From the NCBI RefSeq assembly GCF_010726765.1, contig NZ_AP022601.1:5456001-5520000 (forward strand): a DNA stretch of 64,000 bases. Direction: 5' to 3'. Within the stretch, counting starts at the first letter, position 1. Every line of letters begins with the position of its first letter. The notes beneath the pieces were generated by a model, which worked only from the letters and a program-made list of their open reading frames with translations, ran no database searches and was not told where the DNA came from. This document shows, one piece after another, positions 16,221 through 23,774 of the stretch. A program made the translations under genes and the position numbers. The stretch comes from Mycobacterium gallinarum (GTDB taxonomy: Bacteria > Actinomycetota > Actinomycetes > Mycobacteriales > Mycobacteriaceae).

Positions 16221-17131
16221 TGGCCCAACCGATACTCGCAATCGACATCGGCGGAACGAAGATCGCCGCCGGACTGGTCGACGACGACGGCACTCTGGTC
16301 CACCAGGCGAAGCGCCCGACGCCCGACGGCGATGCCGAGGCGATCTGGGCAGTGGTGGAATCGCTTGTCGCCGAGTCACTGTCGACGGCCGGCGGCGCGG
16401 TGGGTGGCGTCGGCATCGCGTCCGCCGGCCCGATCGATGTGCCCGCCGGCACCGTCAGTCCGATCAACATCACCGAGTGGCAACACTTTCCGATCGTCGA
16501 CCGGGTGGCCGGGATGGTCGACGCACCCGTGCGGCTGGGCGGCGACGGACTGTGCATGGCGATGGGGGAACGCTGGCGCGGCGCGGGCCGCGACGCCGAG
16601 TTCTTGCTCGGCATGGTGGTGTCCACCGGTGTCGGCGGCGGGTTGGTACTCGACGGCGCGCCCTACGACGGTCGCACCGGCAACGCCGGACACGTCGGCC
16701 ATGTCGTCGTCGACCCCGAAGGTCGACCGTGCGCGTGCGGCGGTCGCGGGTGCGTCGAGACGATCGCCGGCGGCCCACGGATGGCGCAGTGGGCCAGGGA
16801 GCAGGGGTGGAATGCGCCCGTCGACGCCGACGCCAAGGAACTGGCCGACGCCGCGGCCGCGGGCGATGCGGTGGCGTTGCAAGCGTTCACCCGGGGTGCG
16901 ACGGCCGTTGCCGCGATGATCGCGTCCGTCGGCGCGGTCTGCGACCTCGACCTCGTCGTCATCGGCGGTGGCGTCGCCAAAGCGGGCGCACTGCTGTTCG
17001 ACCCGTTGCGCGCGGCGCTCGACACCTACGCAGGACTGGACTTCATCCGCGATCTGCGCGTGGTGCCCGCCGAACTCGGCGGCGACGCCGGACTGGTCGG
17101 CGCCGCGGCGCTGGTGATTTCGGCGCGCTGA
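16220..17131 (+). CDS. ROK-family sugar kinase (Rv0650-like)
   Basis: A 303-residue ROK-family kinase. The phosphate-1 loop is AIDIGGTK (residues 7-14), the second glycine-rich motif is STGVGGGLVLDG, and the ROK zinc motif CACGGRGC is at Cys171, Cys173 and Cys178 with a preceding histidine in NAGHVGH. It should phosphorylate glucose, mannose or a related hexose with ATP. The position directly after the alpha-mannosidase and its coupled partner suggests that mannose released by the first enzyme is phosphorylated here; the substrate is inference. There is no HTH, so it is a kinase rather than a ROK repressor. The ATG shares its A with the upstream TGA. Confidence 0.92.
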   Translation: MAQPILAIDIGGTKIAAGLVDDDGTLVHQAKRPTPDGDAEAIWAVVESLVAESLSTAGGAVGGVGIASAGPIDVPAGTVSPINITEWQHFPIVDRVAGMVDAPVRLGGDGLCMAMGERWRGAGRDAEFLLGMVVSTGVGGGLVLDGAPYDGRTGNAGHVGHVVVDPEGRPCACGGRGCVETIAGGPRMAQWAREQGWNAPVDADAKELADAAAAGDAVALQAFTRGATAVAAMIASVGAVCDLDLVVIGGGVAKAGALLFDPLRAALDTYAGLDFIRDLRVVPAELGGDAGLVGAAALVISAR

Positions 17132-17191
17132 CGCACCACCGCGGTCGGTTTGCGCGCCGGATTCGTGAGATTTGCGTGGGAAGGTGTGCAG

Positions 17192-18061
17192 ATGCGTATC
17201 GGAGTGGTGTTCCCCCAAACCGAGCTGGGCGGCGACGTCGGTGCGGTGCGCGCGTTCGGGCAGGGAGTCGAAGCGCTGGGGTACGACCATCTGCTCGCCT
17301 ACGACCACGTCTTAGGGGCCGACCCGGCCGTGCACAAAGGGTGGAGCGGGTACTACGACGTCGACACCACATTCCACGAGCCGTTCGTGATGTTCGGATA
17401 CCTCGCGGCGGCCACGACAACTCTCGAATTCGTCACCGGCGTCATCATTCTCCCGCAGCGCCAGACCGCACTGGTCGCCAAGCAGGCCGCCGAAGTCGAC
17501 CTGCTGTCGCAGGGCAGGTTTCGACTCGGTGTCGGAATCGGTTGGAACGCCGTCGAATACGACGCACTGGGTGAGGACTTCAGCGTCCGCGGTGCGCGCT
17601 CGGAGGAGCAGATTGAACTCATGCGACGGCTGTGGACCGAACGCAGCGTCACGTTCGAGGGCAGATTCGACACGGTCACCGGTGCCGGCTTGTCACCGCT
17701 TCCGGTGCAGCGGCCGATCCCCGTATGGATCGGCGCCGCGTCGGCGAGGGGCTACGACCGGATCGGGCGCTTGGCCGACGGTTGGTTCCCGATGACGGGT
17801 CCGGGGCCACAGCTCGACAAGGCCCGCGCAGCGGTTCGCGACGCGGCGGTCGCCGCGGGACGCGATCCCGCTGCGCTGGGGCTGCAAGGTCAGGTGAGGA
17901 GCTCGATCGAGCCGGACGCGGTGGCTGCCGAACTGGCCGCATGGGCCGATGCCGGCGCGACCCACGTGGCCGTCAGCACGATGGGCCATGGCCTGGCGAC
18001 CGTCGACGACCACCTGGCCACTCTGGCGGCCCTCGCCGAGGTGACTGCTGCGCGCTCGTAG
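17192..18061 (+). CDS. LLM-class (F420-dependent) oxidoreductase
   Basis: A 289-residue TIM-barrel of the luciferase-like monooxygenase class. Typical features are MRIGVVFPQTELGG at the start, LAYDHVLG, TGVIILPQRQTALVAKQAAEVD, and RFRLGVGIGWNAVEY, the pattern of TIGR03619-type mycobacterial F420 enzymes. It would reduce or oxidise a substrate using F420H2 or FMNH2; the substrate is unknown. The ATG at 17192 has GGAAGG about 8 nt upstream. It begins 60 nt after the ROK kinase on the same strand and is the last gene before the ribosomal protein leader. Confidence 0.88.
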   Translation: MRIGVVFPQTELGGDVGAVRAFGQGVEALGYDHLLAYDHVLGADPAVHKGWSGYYDVDTTFHEPFVMFGYLAAATTTLEFVTGVIILPQRQTALVAKQAAEVDLLSQGRFRLGVGIGWNAVEYDALGEDFSVRGARSEEQIELMRRLWTERSVTFEGRFDTVTGAGLSPLPVQRPIPVWIGAASARGYDRIGRLADGWFPMTGPGPQLDKARAAVRDAAVAAGRDPAALGLQGQVRSSIEPDAVAAELAAWADAGATHVAVSTMGHGLATVDDHLATLAALAEVTAARS

Positions 18062-18163
18062 CCGGTGAGCGACCGCAAAATGTACGCAGAATGCGGCGTG
18101 TCGCTGTGCAGACACGGGCGCTCGCCGGAAGGGGTTGGCCGCGCGGCGGGGCTGCGGGCCGTT

Positions 18164-18193
18164 TTGGCTGATCGGCGGGTTGTCGGCTATTCT
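18164..18193 (+). promoter_or_regulatory. Promoter of rplJ-rplL
   Basis: TTGGCT (18164-18169) and TATTCT (18188-18193) are separated by 18 bp. Transcription would begin near 18200, right where the L10 leader homology begins, leaving a leader of about 185 nt. Confidence 0.6.
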
Positions 18194-18199
18194 TGGCGG

Positions 18200-18330
18200 C
18201 GTTCTACCGAAGACCGTTGGTCACCGAGAAATCGGTTGAAGGTCCGGCTTTGCCCGGCGGCCCACGCAGGAGGACGAGGCTAGTGCAGTTTCTGTGCGCC
18301 CCGACCTGTCTGCGTCGGGGCGTTCGTCAT
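18200..18330 (+). ncRNA. L10 (rplJ) mRNA leader, autoregulatory
   Basis: The segment from ACCGAAGACCGTTGGTC to the GCAGGAGGACGAGG stretch recalls the conserved ribosomal protein L10 leader, which binds the L10-L12 complex and represses rplJ-rplL. Position right behind the promoter and before rplJ supports it. Boundaries are approximate. Confidence 0.6.
18297..18322 (+). terminator. Hairpin in rplJ leader, possible attenuator
   Basis: CGCCCCGAC and GTCGGGGCG form a perfect 9-bp GC-rich stem with an 8-nt loop. Only a broken T-run follows (TTCGTCATTT), so it is either a partial attenuator or a structural element of the L10 leader. Confidence 0.5.
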
Positions 18331-18385
18331 TTCCGGACATGATTCCTTCTCGGCTGCTGCGGTCCCCATCTACGAGGAGGCATGC

Positions 18386-18958
18386 ATGGCCAAGGCTGAA
18401 AAGGCCACCGCGGTTGCCGACATCGCTGAGCAGTTCAAGGACTCGACGGCGACGCTCGTCACCGAGTACCGCGGGCTGACGGTTGCCAACCTCAAAGACC
18501 TGCGCCGTTCGCTCGGTGAATCCGCTACCTACACAGTCGCCAAGAACACGCTGGTCAAGCGTGCCGCGGCGGAAGCGGGCATCGAGGGCCTCGACGAGCT
18601 TTTCGTCGGACCCACCGCGATCGCGTTCGTCAAGGGTGAAGCCGTCGACGCTGCCAAGGCGATCAAGAAGTTCGCCAAGGACAACAAGGCGCTCGTGATC
18701 AAGGGCGGCTACATGGACGGCCGCGCCCTGAGCGTTTCCGAGGTCGAGAAGATCGCCGACCTGGAATCGCGCGAGGTTCTGCTGGCCAAGCTGGCCGGCG
18801 CGATGAAGGCGAATCTGTCCAAGGCCGCTGGCCTGTTCACCGCACAGCAGTCGCAGGCAGCCCGGTTGTTCGCGGCGCTGCAAGAGAAGAAGGCCGCCGA
18901 GGCGCCCGCCGAGGCGCCATCCGAAAGCCCGGCAGCGTCCGACGACGCCGCTGAATAA
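18386..18958 (+). CDS. rplJ: 50S ribosomal protein L10
   Basis: A 190-residue L10, base of the ribosomal stalk. [20 protein letters not shown] opens the globular rRNA-binding domain, [18 protein letters not shown] is the family signature, and the C-terminal helix that anchors L7/L12 dimers ([20 protein letters not shown]) is present, followed by an Ala/Glu/Pro-rich tail ([19 protein letters not shown]) usual for mycobacteria. The start has GAGGAGG upstream; a second ATG four bases earlier is out of frame. Cotranscribed with rplL after a 44-bp gap and under the L10 leader. Confidence 0.98.
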   Translation: MAKAEKATAVADIAEQFKDSTATLVTEYRGLTVANLKDLRRSLGESATYTVAKNTLVKRAAAEAGIEGLDELFVGPTAIAFVKGEAVDAAKAIKKFAKDNKALVIKGGYMDGRALSVSEVEKIADLESREVLLAKLAGAMKANLSKAAGLFTAQQSQAARLFAALQEKKAAEAPAEAPSESPAASDDAAE

Positions 18959-19002
18959 CCCACCACCAATCCAGTACCTAGGTAAGTAAGAAAGGGACCA
19001 TC

Positions 19003-19395
19003 ATGGCCAAGCTGTCCACCGACGACCTGCTCGACGCGTTCAAGGAACTGACGCTGCTCGAGCTCTCTGAGTTCGTCAAGAAGTTCGAGGAGACCTTCGA
19101 GGTCACCGCCGCCGCTCCGGTCGCCGTCGCGGCTGCCGGCCCCGCCGCCGGTGGTGCACCGGCCGAGGCCGCCGAGGAGCAGTCGGAGTTCGACGTCATC
19201 CTCGAGGGTGCCGGCGACAAGAAGATCGGCGTCATCAAGGTCGTCCGCGAGATCGTCTCGGGCCTGGGCCTCAAGGAGGCCAAGGACCTCGTCGACAGCG
19301 CTCCCAAGCCGCTGCTCGAGAAGGTCGCCAAGGAGGCCGCCGAGGAAGCCAAGACCAAGCTCGAGGCTGCCGGCGCGACGGTCACCGTCAAGTAG
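19003..19395 (+). CDS. rplL: 50S ribosomal protein L7/L12
   Basis: A 130-residue L7/L12 with the N-terminal dimerisation helix ([20 protein letters not shown]), the Ala/Gly-rich hinge (about 36-56) and the C-terminal factor-binding domain with [13 protein letters not shown] and [15 protein letters not shown]. It recruits and activates the GTPases EF-G and EF-Tu encoded later in the window. The ribosome site AAGAAAGGGA is 6 nt before the ATG. A perfect 12-bp terminator stem follows 16 nt after the stop. Confidence 0.98.
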   Translation: MAKLSTDDLLDAFKELTLLELSEFVKKFEETFEVTAAAPVAVAAAGPAAGGAPAEAAEEQSEFDVILEGAGDKKIGVIKVVREIVSGLGLKEAKDLVDSAPKPLLEKVAKEAAEEAKTKLEAAGATVTVK

Positions 19396-19410
19396 TTCGA
19401 ACCGTACGAG

Positions 19411-19444
19411 CCGCCCGGGATCAGCACGATCCCGGGCGGTTTGT
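19411..19444 (+). terminator. Hairpin terminator after rplL
   Basis: CCGCCCGGGATC and GATCCCGGGCGG make a perfect 12-bp stem with a 5-nt loop, followed by TTTGT. It lies 15 nt after the rplL stop and closes the rplJL unit. Confidence 0.85.
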
Positions 19445-19511
19445 CGTATGTGGAGTTGCCGGACACGTGCGCGAACCCGGTCGTACGCCTGTCGCACGCG
19501 TCAGTTACGCC

Positions 19512-19517
19512 TATCGT
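19512..19517 (+). promoter_or_regulatory. -10 hexamer for leaderless lipoprotein gene
   Basis: TATCGT (TANNNT) ends 7 nt before the GTG at 19524, and no Shine-Dalgarno is present. The transcript would begin at the start codon. Confidence 0.5.
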
Positions 19518-19523
19518 GAATTC

Positions 19524-20051
19524 GTGATTGTCGCCGTGCCACGTGTCGCAGTTGCCGCCATCGCAGCACCGATGTTGTTCCTGACGGCGTGCAATTTCTC
19601 TTTTTCCGCCGGCGGTCCCGATTACGACAAGCTGGAGAAGTCCATCTCCGACGAGCTCAAGGGCACCTATTCGGAGATCACTCCGAATGCTCCGAAAGTG
19701 ACATGCCCACGAGACCAGCCGGACCCCGAGAAGGGTGACACCTTCATCTGCACCGCAGAAGTGGAAGGCGAACCGGTCCGGGTCGAGGTCAAGGTGGCCG
19801 ACGACGACGGAAACGTCGACTTCACCACGCTGGACGTGGTCTACGACATGGCTCGCACAGGGCGGCTGCTTGGCGAGGACATCGAATCGAAGATGGGCTT
19901 CCCGGTCACGGTGCGATGCGGTAGCGGTGTCAAAATCGTCCCCATCGGCGACAGTTTCACCTGTACGGCGGTCGACGAGAATTCCGTCGAAAAGACCGTC
20001 GAAGTGACGGCAGTCGAAATCGGCAAGGACAACTGGCGGATCATCGACTAG
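19524..20051 (+). CDS. DUF4333 lipoprotein
   Basis: A 175-residue exported lipoprotein. The signal peptide VAVAAIAAPMLFLTAC ends in the lipobox FLTAC, where the cysteine would be acylated. Two repeats of a DUF4333-like module follow: each has a short helix, a conserved cysteine pair (CPRDQPDPEKGDTFICTAEV and CGSGVKIVPIGDSFTCTAVD) and a beta hairpin, so it is a tandem duplication within the protein. Function is unknown. The frame is open to 19467, but GTG 19524 gives a normal signal peptide and sits exactly at the expected start of a leaderless mRNA; GTG 19536 is an alternative. Confidence 0.82.
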   Translation: MIVAVPRVAVAAIAAPMLFLTACNFSFSAGGPDYDKLEKSISDELKGTYSEITPNAPKVTCPRDQPDPEKGDTFICTAEVEGEPVRVEVKVADDDGNVDFTTLDVVYDMARTGRLLGEDIESKMGFPVTVRCGSGVKIVPIGDSFTCTAVDENSVEKTVEVTAVEIGKDNWRIID

Positions 20052-20282
20052 GCGGGTGACTCCCTCGACCCGGCGCCGAGCTATTCGCCATCGCCACGCC
20101 GCGCCAGGAAACAAGCAAGATGACACCGATTCCGCAAACGTCGCGAAGATGGTTGCCCGCGCCTTCGGAGGGGTCCGTCGCGCCCCCCGGCCGCACCCAG
20201 TTTGACGTGCAAGTTAATTCCAATCGGGAGCATCCGCGGTATCGGACGTGACACATCGCCAGTGCTCGCTAACGGCGTACGC

Positions 20283-20318
20283 TACAGTGACTCAAGCCAC
20301 AGGCGGGAGCCCTGTGGC
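20283..20318 (+). promoter_or_regulatory. Possible mkl promoter -10 and 5' leader hairpin
   Basis: TACAGT (20283-20288) fits TANNNT. Immediately after, GCCACAGG (20296-20303) and CCTGTGGC (20311-20318) form a perfect 8-bp stem with a 7-nt loop that would sit at the 5' end of the mkl mRNA. No convincing -35 is seen. The rest of the 294-bp gap is featureless. Confidence 0.4.
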
Positions 20319-20345
20319 CTGCGACATTGGCGGAAGGATCCCCGC

Positions 20346-21455
20346 GTGGGCATTGGAATTCAGGTCGAGGGGCTTACCAAGTCCTTCGGGCCCCAGCGAA
20401 TCTGGGAAGACGTCACGCTAGAGGTTCCGGCAGGCGAGGTCAGCGTTCTGCTGGGCCCGTCCGGTACCGGCAAGTCGGTGTTCCTGAAGTCGCTGATCGG
20501 GCTGCTGCGACCCGAGCGCGGCAAGATCATCGTCGACGGCACGAACATCATCGAGTGCACGGCCAAGGAGCTCTACGAGATCCGCACCCTGTTCGGTGTC
20601 ATGTTCCAGGACGGTGCCCTCTTCGGCTCGATGAGCCTGTACGACAACACCGCTTTCCCCTTGCGTGAGCACACCAAGAAGAAGGAAAGCGAAATCCGCA
20701 ACATCGTCATGGAGAAGCTCGACCTCGTCGGTCTGGGCGGTGACGAGAACAAGTTCCCCGGTGAGATCTCCGGTGGTATGCGCAAGCGTGCCGGCCTGGC
20801 GCGCTCGCTGGTGCTCGACCCGCAGATCATCCTCTGCGACGAGCCGGACTCCGGTCTGGACCCCGTTCGTACCGCGTACCTGTCCCAGCTGCTCATCGAC
20901 ATCAACGCGCAGATCGACTGCACGATCCTGATCGTGACGCACAACATCAACATCGCGCGGACCGTGCCGGACAACATGGGCATGCTCTTCCGCAAGAAGC
21001 TGGTGATGTTTGGTCCGCGCGAGGTCTTGCTGACCAGCGACGAGCCGGTGGTCCGTCAGTTCCTCAACGGTCGACGTATCGGACCGATCGGTATGTCGGA
21101 GGAGAAGGACGAGTCCACGATGGCCGAGGAGCAGGCCATGTTCGACGCCGGCCACCACGACGGTGGCGTCGAGGAGATCGAGGGTGTGCCGCCGCAGATC
21201 CAAGCGACCCCGGGTATGCCGGAACGTCAGGCCGTGGCCCGTCGCCAGGCCCGCGTCCGCGAAATCCTGCACACGCTGCCACCGGCGGCGCAGGAGGCCA
21301 TCCGCGACGATCTCGAAGGCACCCACAAGTACCAGGCGCACGAGTTCGCGACTCAGGAAGCCTCGCCGCGGGGTCGCCATGATGACGACGCTCCGACGGG
21401 CGTCATCCCGACCGTCGACAGCCCGACGGTGGAGACCAGGACCGTCGAGAGGTAG
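20346..21455 (+). CDS. mkl: Mkl/MceG, ATPase of Mce lipid importers
   Basis: A 369-residue ABC ATPase matching Mkl (MceG, Rv0655), the shared energy subunit of the Mce cholesterol and fatty-acid importers. Walker A GPSGTGKS is at 37-44, the Q-loop in GVMFQDG at about 84-90, the signature SGGMRKR at 142-148, Walker B IILCDEP at 161-167 and the H-loop at His199. A C-terminal extension of about 100 residues, rich in acidic and Pro/Thr residues (after residue 265), is characteristic. The GTG at 20346 has GGAAGGA upstream. Mce permeases are not in this window, as usual for this orphan ATPase. The next gene starts 6 nt later, so the two are cotranscribed. Confidence 0.95.
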   Translation: MGIGIQVEGLTKSFGPQRIWEDVTLEVPAGEVSVLLGPSGTGKSVFLKSLIGLLRPERGKIIVDGTNIIECTAKELYEIRTLFGVMFQDGALFGSMSLYDNTAFPLREHTKKKESEIRNIVMEKLDLVGLGGDENKFPGEISGGMRKRAGLARSLVLDPQIILCDEPDSGLDPVRTAYLSQLLIDINAQIDCTILIVTHNINIARTVPDNMGMLFRKKLVMFGPREVLLTSDEPVVRQFLNGRRIGPIGMSEEKDESTMAEEQAMFDAGHHDGGVEEIEGVPPQIQATPGMPERQAVARRQARVREILHTLPPAAQEAIRDDLEGTHKYQAHEFATQEASPRGRHDDDAPTGVIPTVDSPTVETRTVER

Positions 21456-21461
21456 CAAACG

Positions 21462-23663
21462 GTGGACGTCGAGCGAAAGGCTCACGTTCAAAAAGTCACG
21501 TTCTGCCGGATCTGCGAGCCGCTGTGCGGCATGATCGCGACCGTCGAGGATGGCCGCCTCACCGCGTTGCGTCCCGACAAGGACCATCCGGTTTCGGCGG
21601 GTTTCGCGTGCCAGAAGGGTGTCGCGTTCACCGAGATCGTCAACGATTCCGACCGAGTCACCGAACCGCTGCGTCGCACGGGCAGCGGCGGATGGGAACC
21701 CGTCAGCTGGGACGAGGCGATGTCCGACATCGCCGCCCGGCTGACCGACATTCATCGCAGGCACGGATCCGGCGCCGTCGGCTGGTACTACGGCAACCCG
21801 GGCGCGTTCAGCTACAGCCACACGTTGGGCCTGGCCAGCCTCATGTTCGGATTCGGTCCGAAAATGCACGTGTTCACCGCGGGCAGCCAGGACGTCAACA
21901 ACCGGTTCGTGGCGAGCCAGCTGCTGTACGGCACGCCGCTGGCGCTGCCGGTGCCCGACGTCCTTCGCGCCGATCTGCTCGTCGTGATCGGCGCCAATCC
22001 CGTTGTGTCCCACGGCAGTGTGCTCACCCTGCCGCGGATCAAGGACCGCATGCACGACATCGTCAAGCGCGGCGGCCGCGTCCTCGTCGTCGACCCACGC
22101 AAGACCGAGACCGCGGCACAGTTCGAATGGCTGGGCATCATTCCCGACGGCGACGCGTACCTGCTGCTGTCACTGCTGCAGGTTATGTACGGCGAGAACC
22201 TCGTAGACCGGACCCGGCTGGCCCGCCAAGCCGACGGCGACGGCTGGCTCGAGCAGCTCGCCCTGCCGTTCAGCCCGGAGGCGACCGCGGTGCGCACCGG
22301 CATCGACCCCGATACCGTGCGGACGCTGGCCCGCGACCTGGTCCGCACCGAACGCGCTGCGGTGTACGGACGGGTCGGCACAAGCATCGGCGAAAACGGC
22401 ACGCTCACAACGTATTTGCTCGATGCGGTCAACTTGGTGGCGGGCAATCTCGACGTCGCGGGCGGTAGCATGTTCGGCCGCATCGGGCTGCCCGGCGAGC
22501 GGTGGCTGGGCATGGCGGGCGGTGCGCTGTTGCGCACGGTCTACTCCCGCAGGCGCTCGCGCATCGGCGGATTCCCCTCGGTGCTCGGATCAGAGCCCGC
22601 CGGGGTGATGGCCAAGGAGATCACCACGCCGGGACGCGGTCAGGTGAAGGCGTTGCTCGTCAGCGCGGGCAACCCGGTGCTATCGGTGCCCAACGGCGAC
22701 GAGTTGGAAGCAGCGCTGGAGTCCCTGGACCTGATGGTGGGCATCGATCTGTACGTCAACGAGACGCTCGCGCACTGCGACTACGTGCTGCCCGCCGCGT
22801 CGATGTACGAGCGCGACGACTTTCCGCTGCCGTTCCAGACGTTGCAGCCGACACCGTTCCGTCAGGCCACCGAGCCCGTGATCGCCCCGATGGGCCAGGC
22901 GCGCCCAGAGTGGGAGATCATCGACGATCTCTCTTCGCGGCTAGGGCGCCGAACGGCCGGGTTTGCGATGCTGGCCGCTACTCGAAAGATGTTGTCGCTG
23001 TTCGGGGTTCGACTGACTCCGCGCGCGCTGGTCGACGCCGTCATCCGGCTGGGGGAGGCCGGTGACCGGTTCGGGCTGCGACGCGGTGGACTGTCCTTCG
23101 CCCGGCTGACCGCAGAACATCCCCACGGCTTCGTGCTGGCGCCGAACCTGCGTGAGGGCGTGCTCGGGGACACCGTCGTGTACCGCGGCAGACGGGTGAG
23201 GCTGCGGCACGACGAGATCGCCGCCGAGGTCGCCAAGCTAGCGCGCCGCGAAGCACCCGAGGCTTATCCGATGCGGCTGATCGGAATGCGGGAGGCCCGC
23301 TCCGAGAACTCGTGGCTGCACAACGCCCCGCTGCTGATGCGCGGCGAACGAATCCAGCATGCCCGCATTCACGTCGACGACGCGGCGGCGGCCGACATCG
23401 CCGACGGCGACGTCGTGCGCATCGCGTCGCAGCACGGCGAGATCGAGTTGCCCGTCATCGTCACCAAGGACATCGTCGCCGGGGTCGTGGCGGTGCCGCA
23501 CGGGTGGGGACACAAGGGCACCGCCGGTTGGCGGTTGGCCAACCGTGCCGGCGGAGCGAACGTCAACGAACTGATGTCCAGCAACCCCGAGGACATCGAG
23601 GCGCTGGCCGGAATGGCACGCCTGACCGGCGTGCCGATCCGCGTCGAGCGGGCCTCCTCGTAG
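21462..23663 (+). CDS. Molybdopterin-dependent oxidoreductase (DMSO-reductase family)
   Basis: A 733-residue catalytic subunit. The N-terminal [4Fe-4S] motif is Cys15, Cys18, Cys22 and Cys50 (CRICEPLCG, then FACQKG). It is followed by the large molybdopterin domain with GWYYGNPGAFSYSHTLGLAS, VIGANPVVSHGS and AGNPVLSVPNGDELEAAL, and by the C-terminal molydop-binding barrel (RARIHVDDAAAADIADGDVV in spirit; NENSWLHNAP region earlier). No twin-arginine signal is present, so it is cytosolic. It resembles Rv0197-type oxidoreductases or assimilatory formate/nitrate-like enzymes; the substrate is unknown and no small subunits are adjacent. GTG start 6 nt after mkl. Confidence 0.88.
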   Translation: MDVERKAHVQKVTFCRICEPLCGMIATVEDGRLTALRPDKDHPVSAGFACQKGVAFTEIVNDSDRVTEPLRRTGSGGWEPVSWDEAMSDIAARLTDIHRRHGSGAVGWYYGNPGAFSYSHTLGLASLMFGFGPKMHVFTAGSQDVNNRFVASQLLYGTPLALPVPDVLRADLLVVIGANPVVSHGSVLTLPRIKDRMHDIVKRGGRVLVVDPRKTETAAQFEWLGIIPDGDAYLLLSLLQVMYGENLVDRTRLARQADGDGWLEQLALPFSPEATAVRTGIDPDTVRTLARDLVRTERAAVYGRVGTSIGENGTLTTYLLDAVNLVAGNLDVAGGSMFGRIGLPGERWLGMAGGALLRTVYSRRRSRIGGFPSVLGSEPAGVMAKEITTPGRGQVKALLVSAGNPVLSVPNGDELEAALESLDLMVGIDLYVNETLAHCDYVLPAASMYERDDFPLPFQTLQPTPFRQATEPVIAPMGQARPEWEIIDDLSSRLGRRTAGFAMLAATRKMLSLFGVRLTPRALVDAVIRLGEAGDRFGLRRGGLSFARLTAEHPHGFVLAPNLREGVLGDTVVYRGRRVRLRHDEIAAEVAKLARREAPEAYPMRLIGMREARSENSWLHNAPLLMRGERIQHARIHVDDAAAADIADGDVVRIASQHGEIELPVIVTKDIVAGVVAVPHGWGHKGTAGWRLANRAGGANVNELMSSNPEDIEALAGMARLTGVPIRVERASS

Positions 23664-23774
23664 CACGATTTTCAGCAGCAGAGCAAACACCTATATATTG
23701 ACGGGATCGTGGAATCTGCCGTGCAAGCTGACTATGCGCGCTATCTTTCACGCGATCAGCGAACAGGAGAAGTC

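Larger units (their letters stand above)
18062..18385. other. rplJ upstream region and leader
   Basis: This 324-bp gap has no gene. Its first 100 bp are featureless, followed by the rplJ promoter (18164-18193), the L10 leader (about 18200-18330) with a strong hairpin, and the rplJ ribosome site GAGGAGG just before 18386. Confidence 0.6.
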
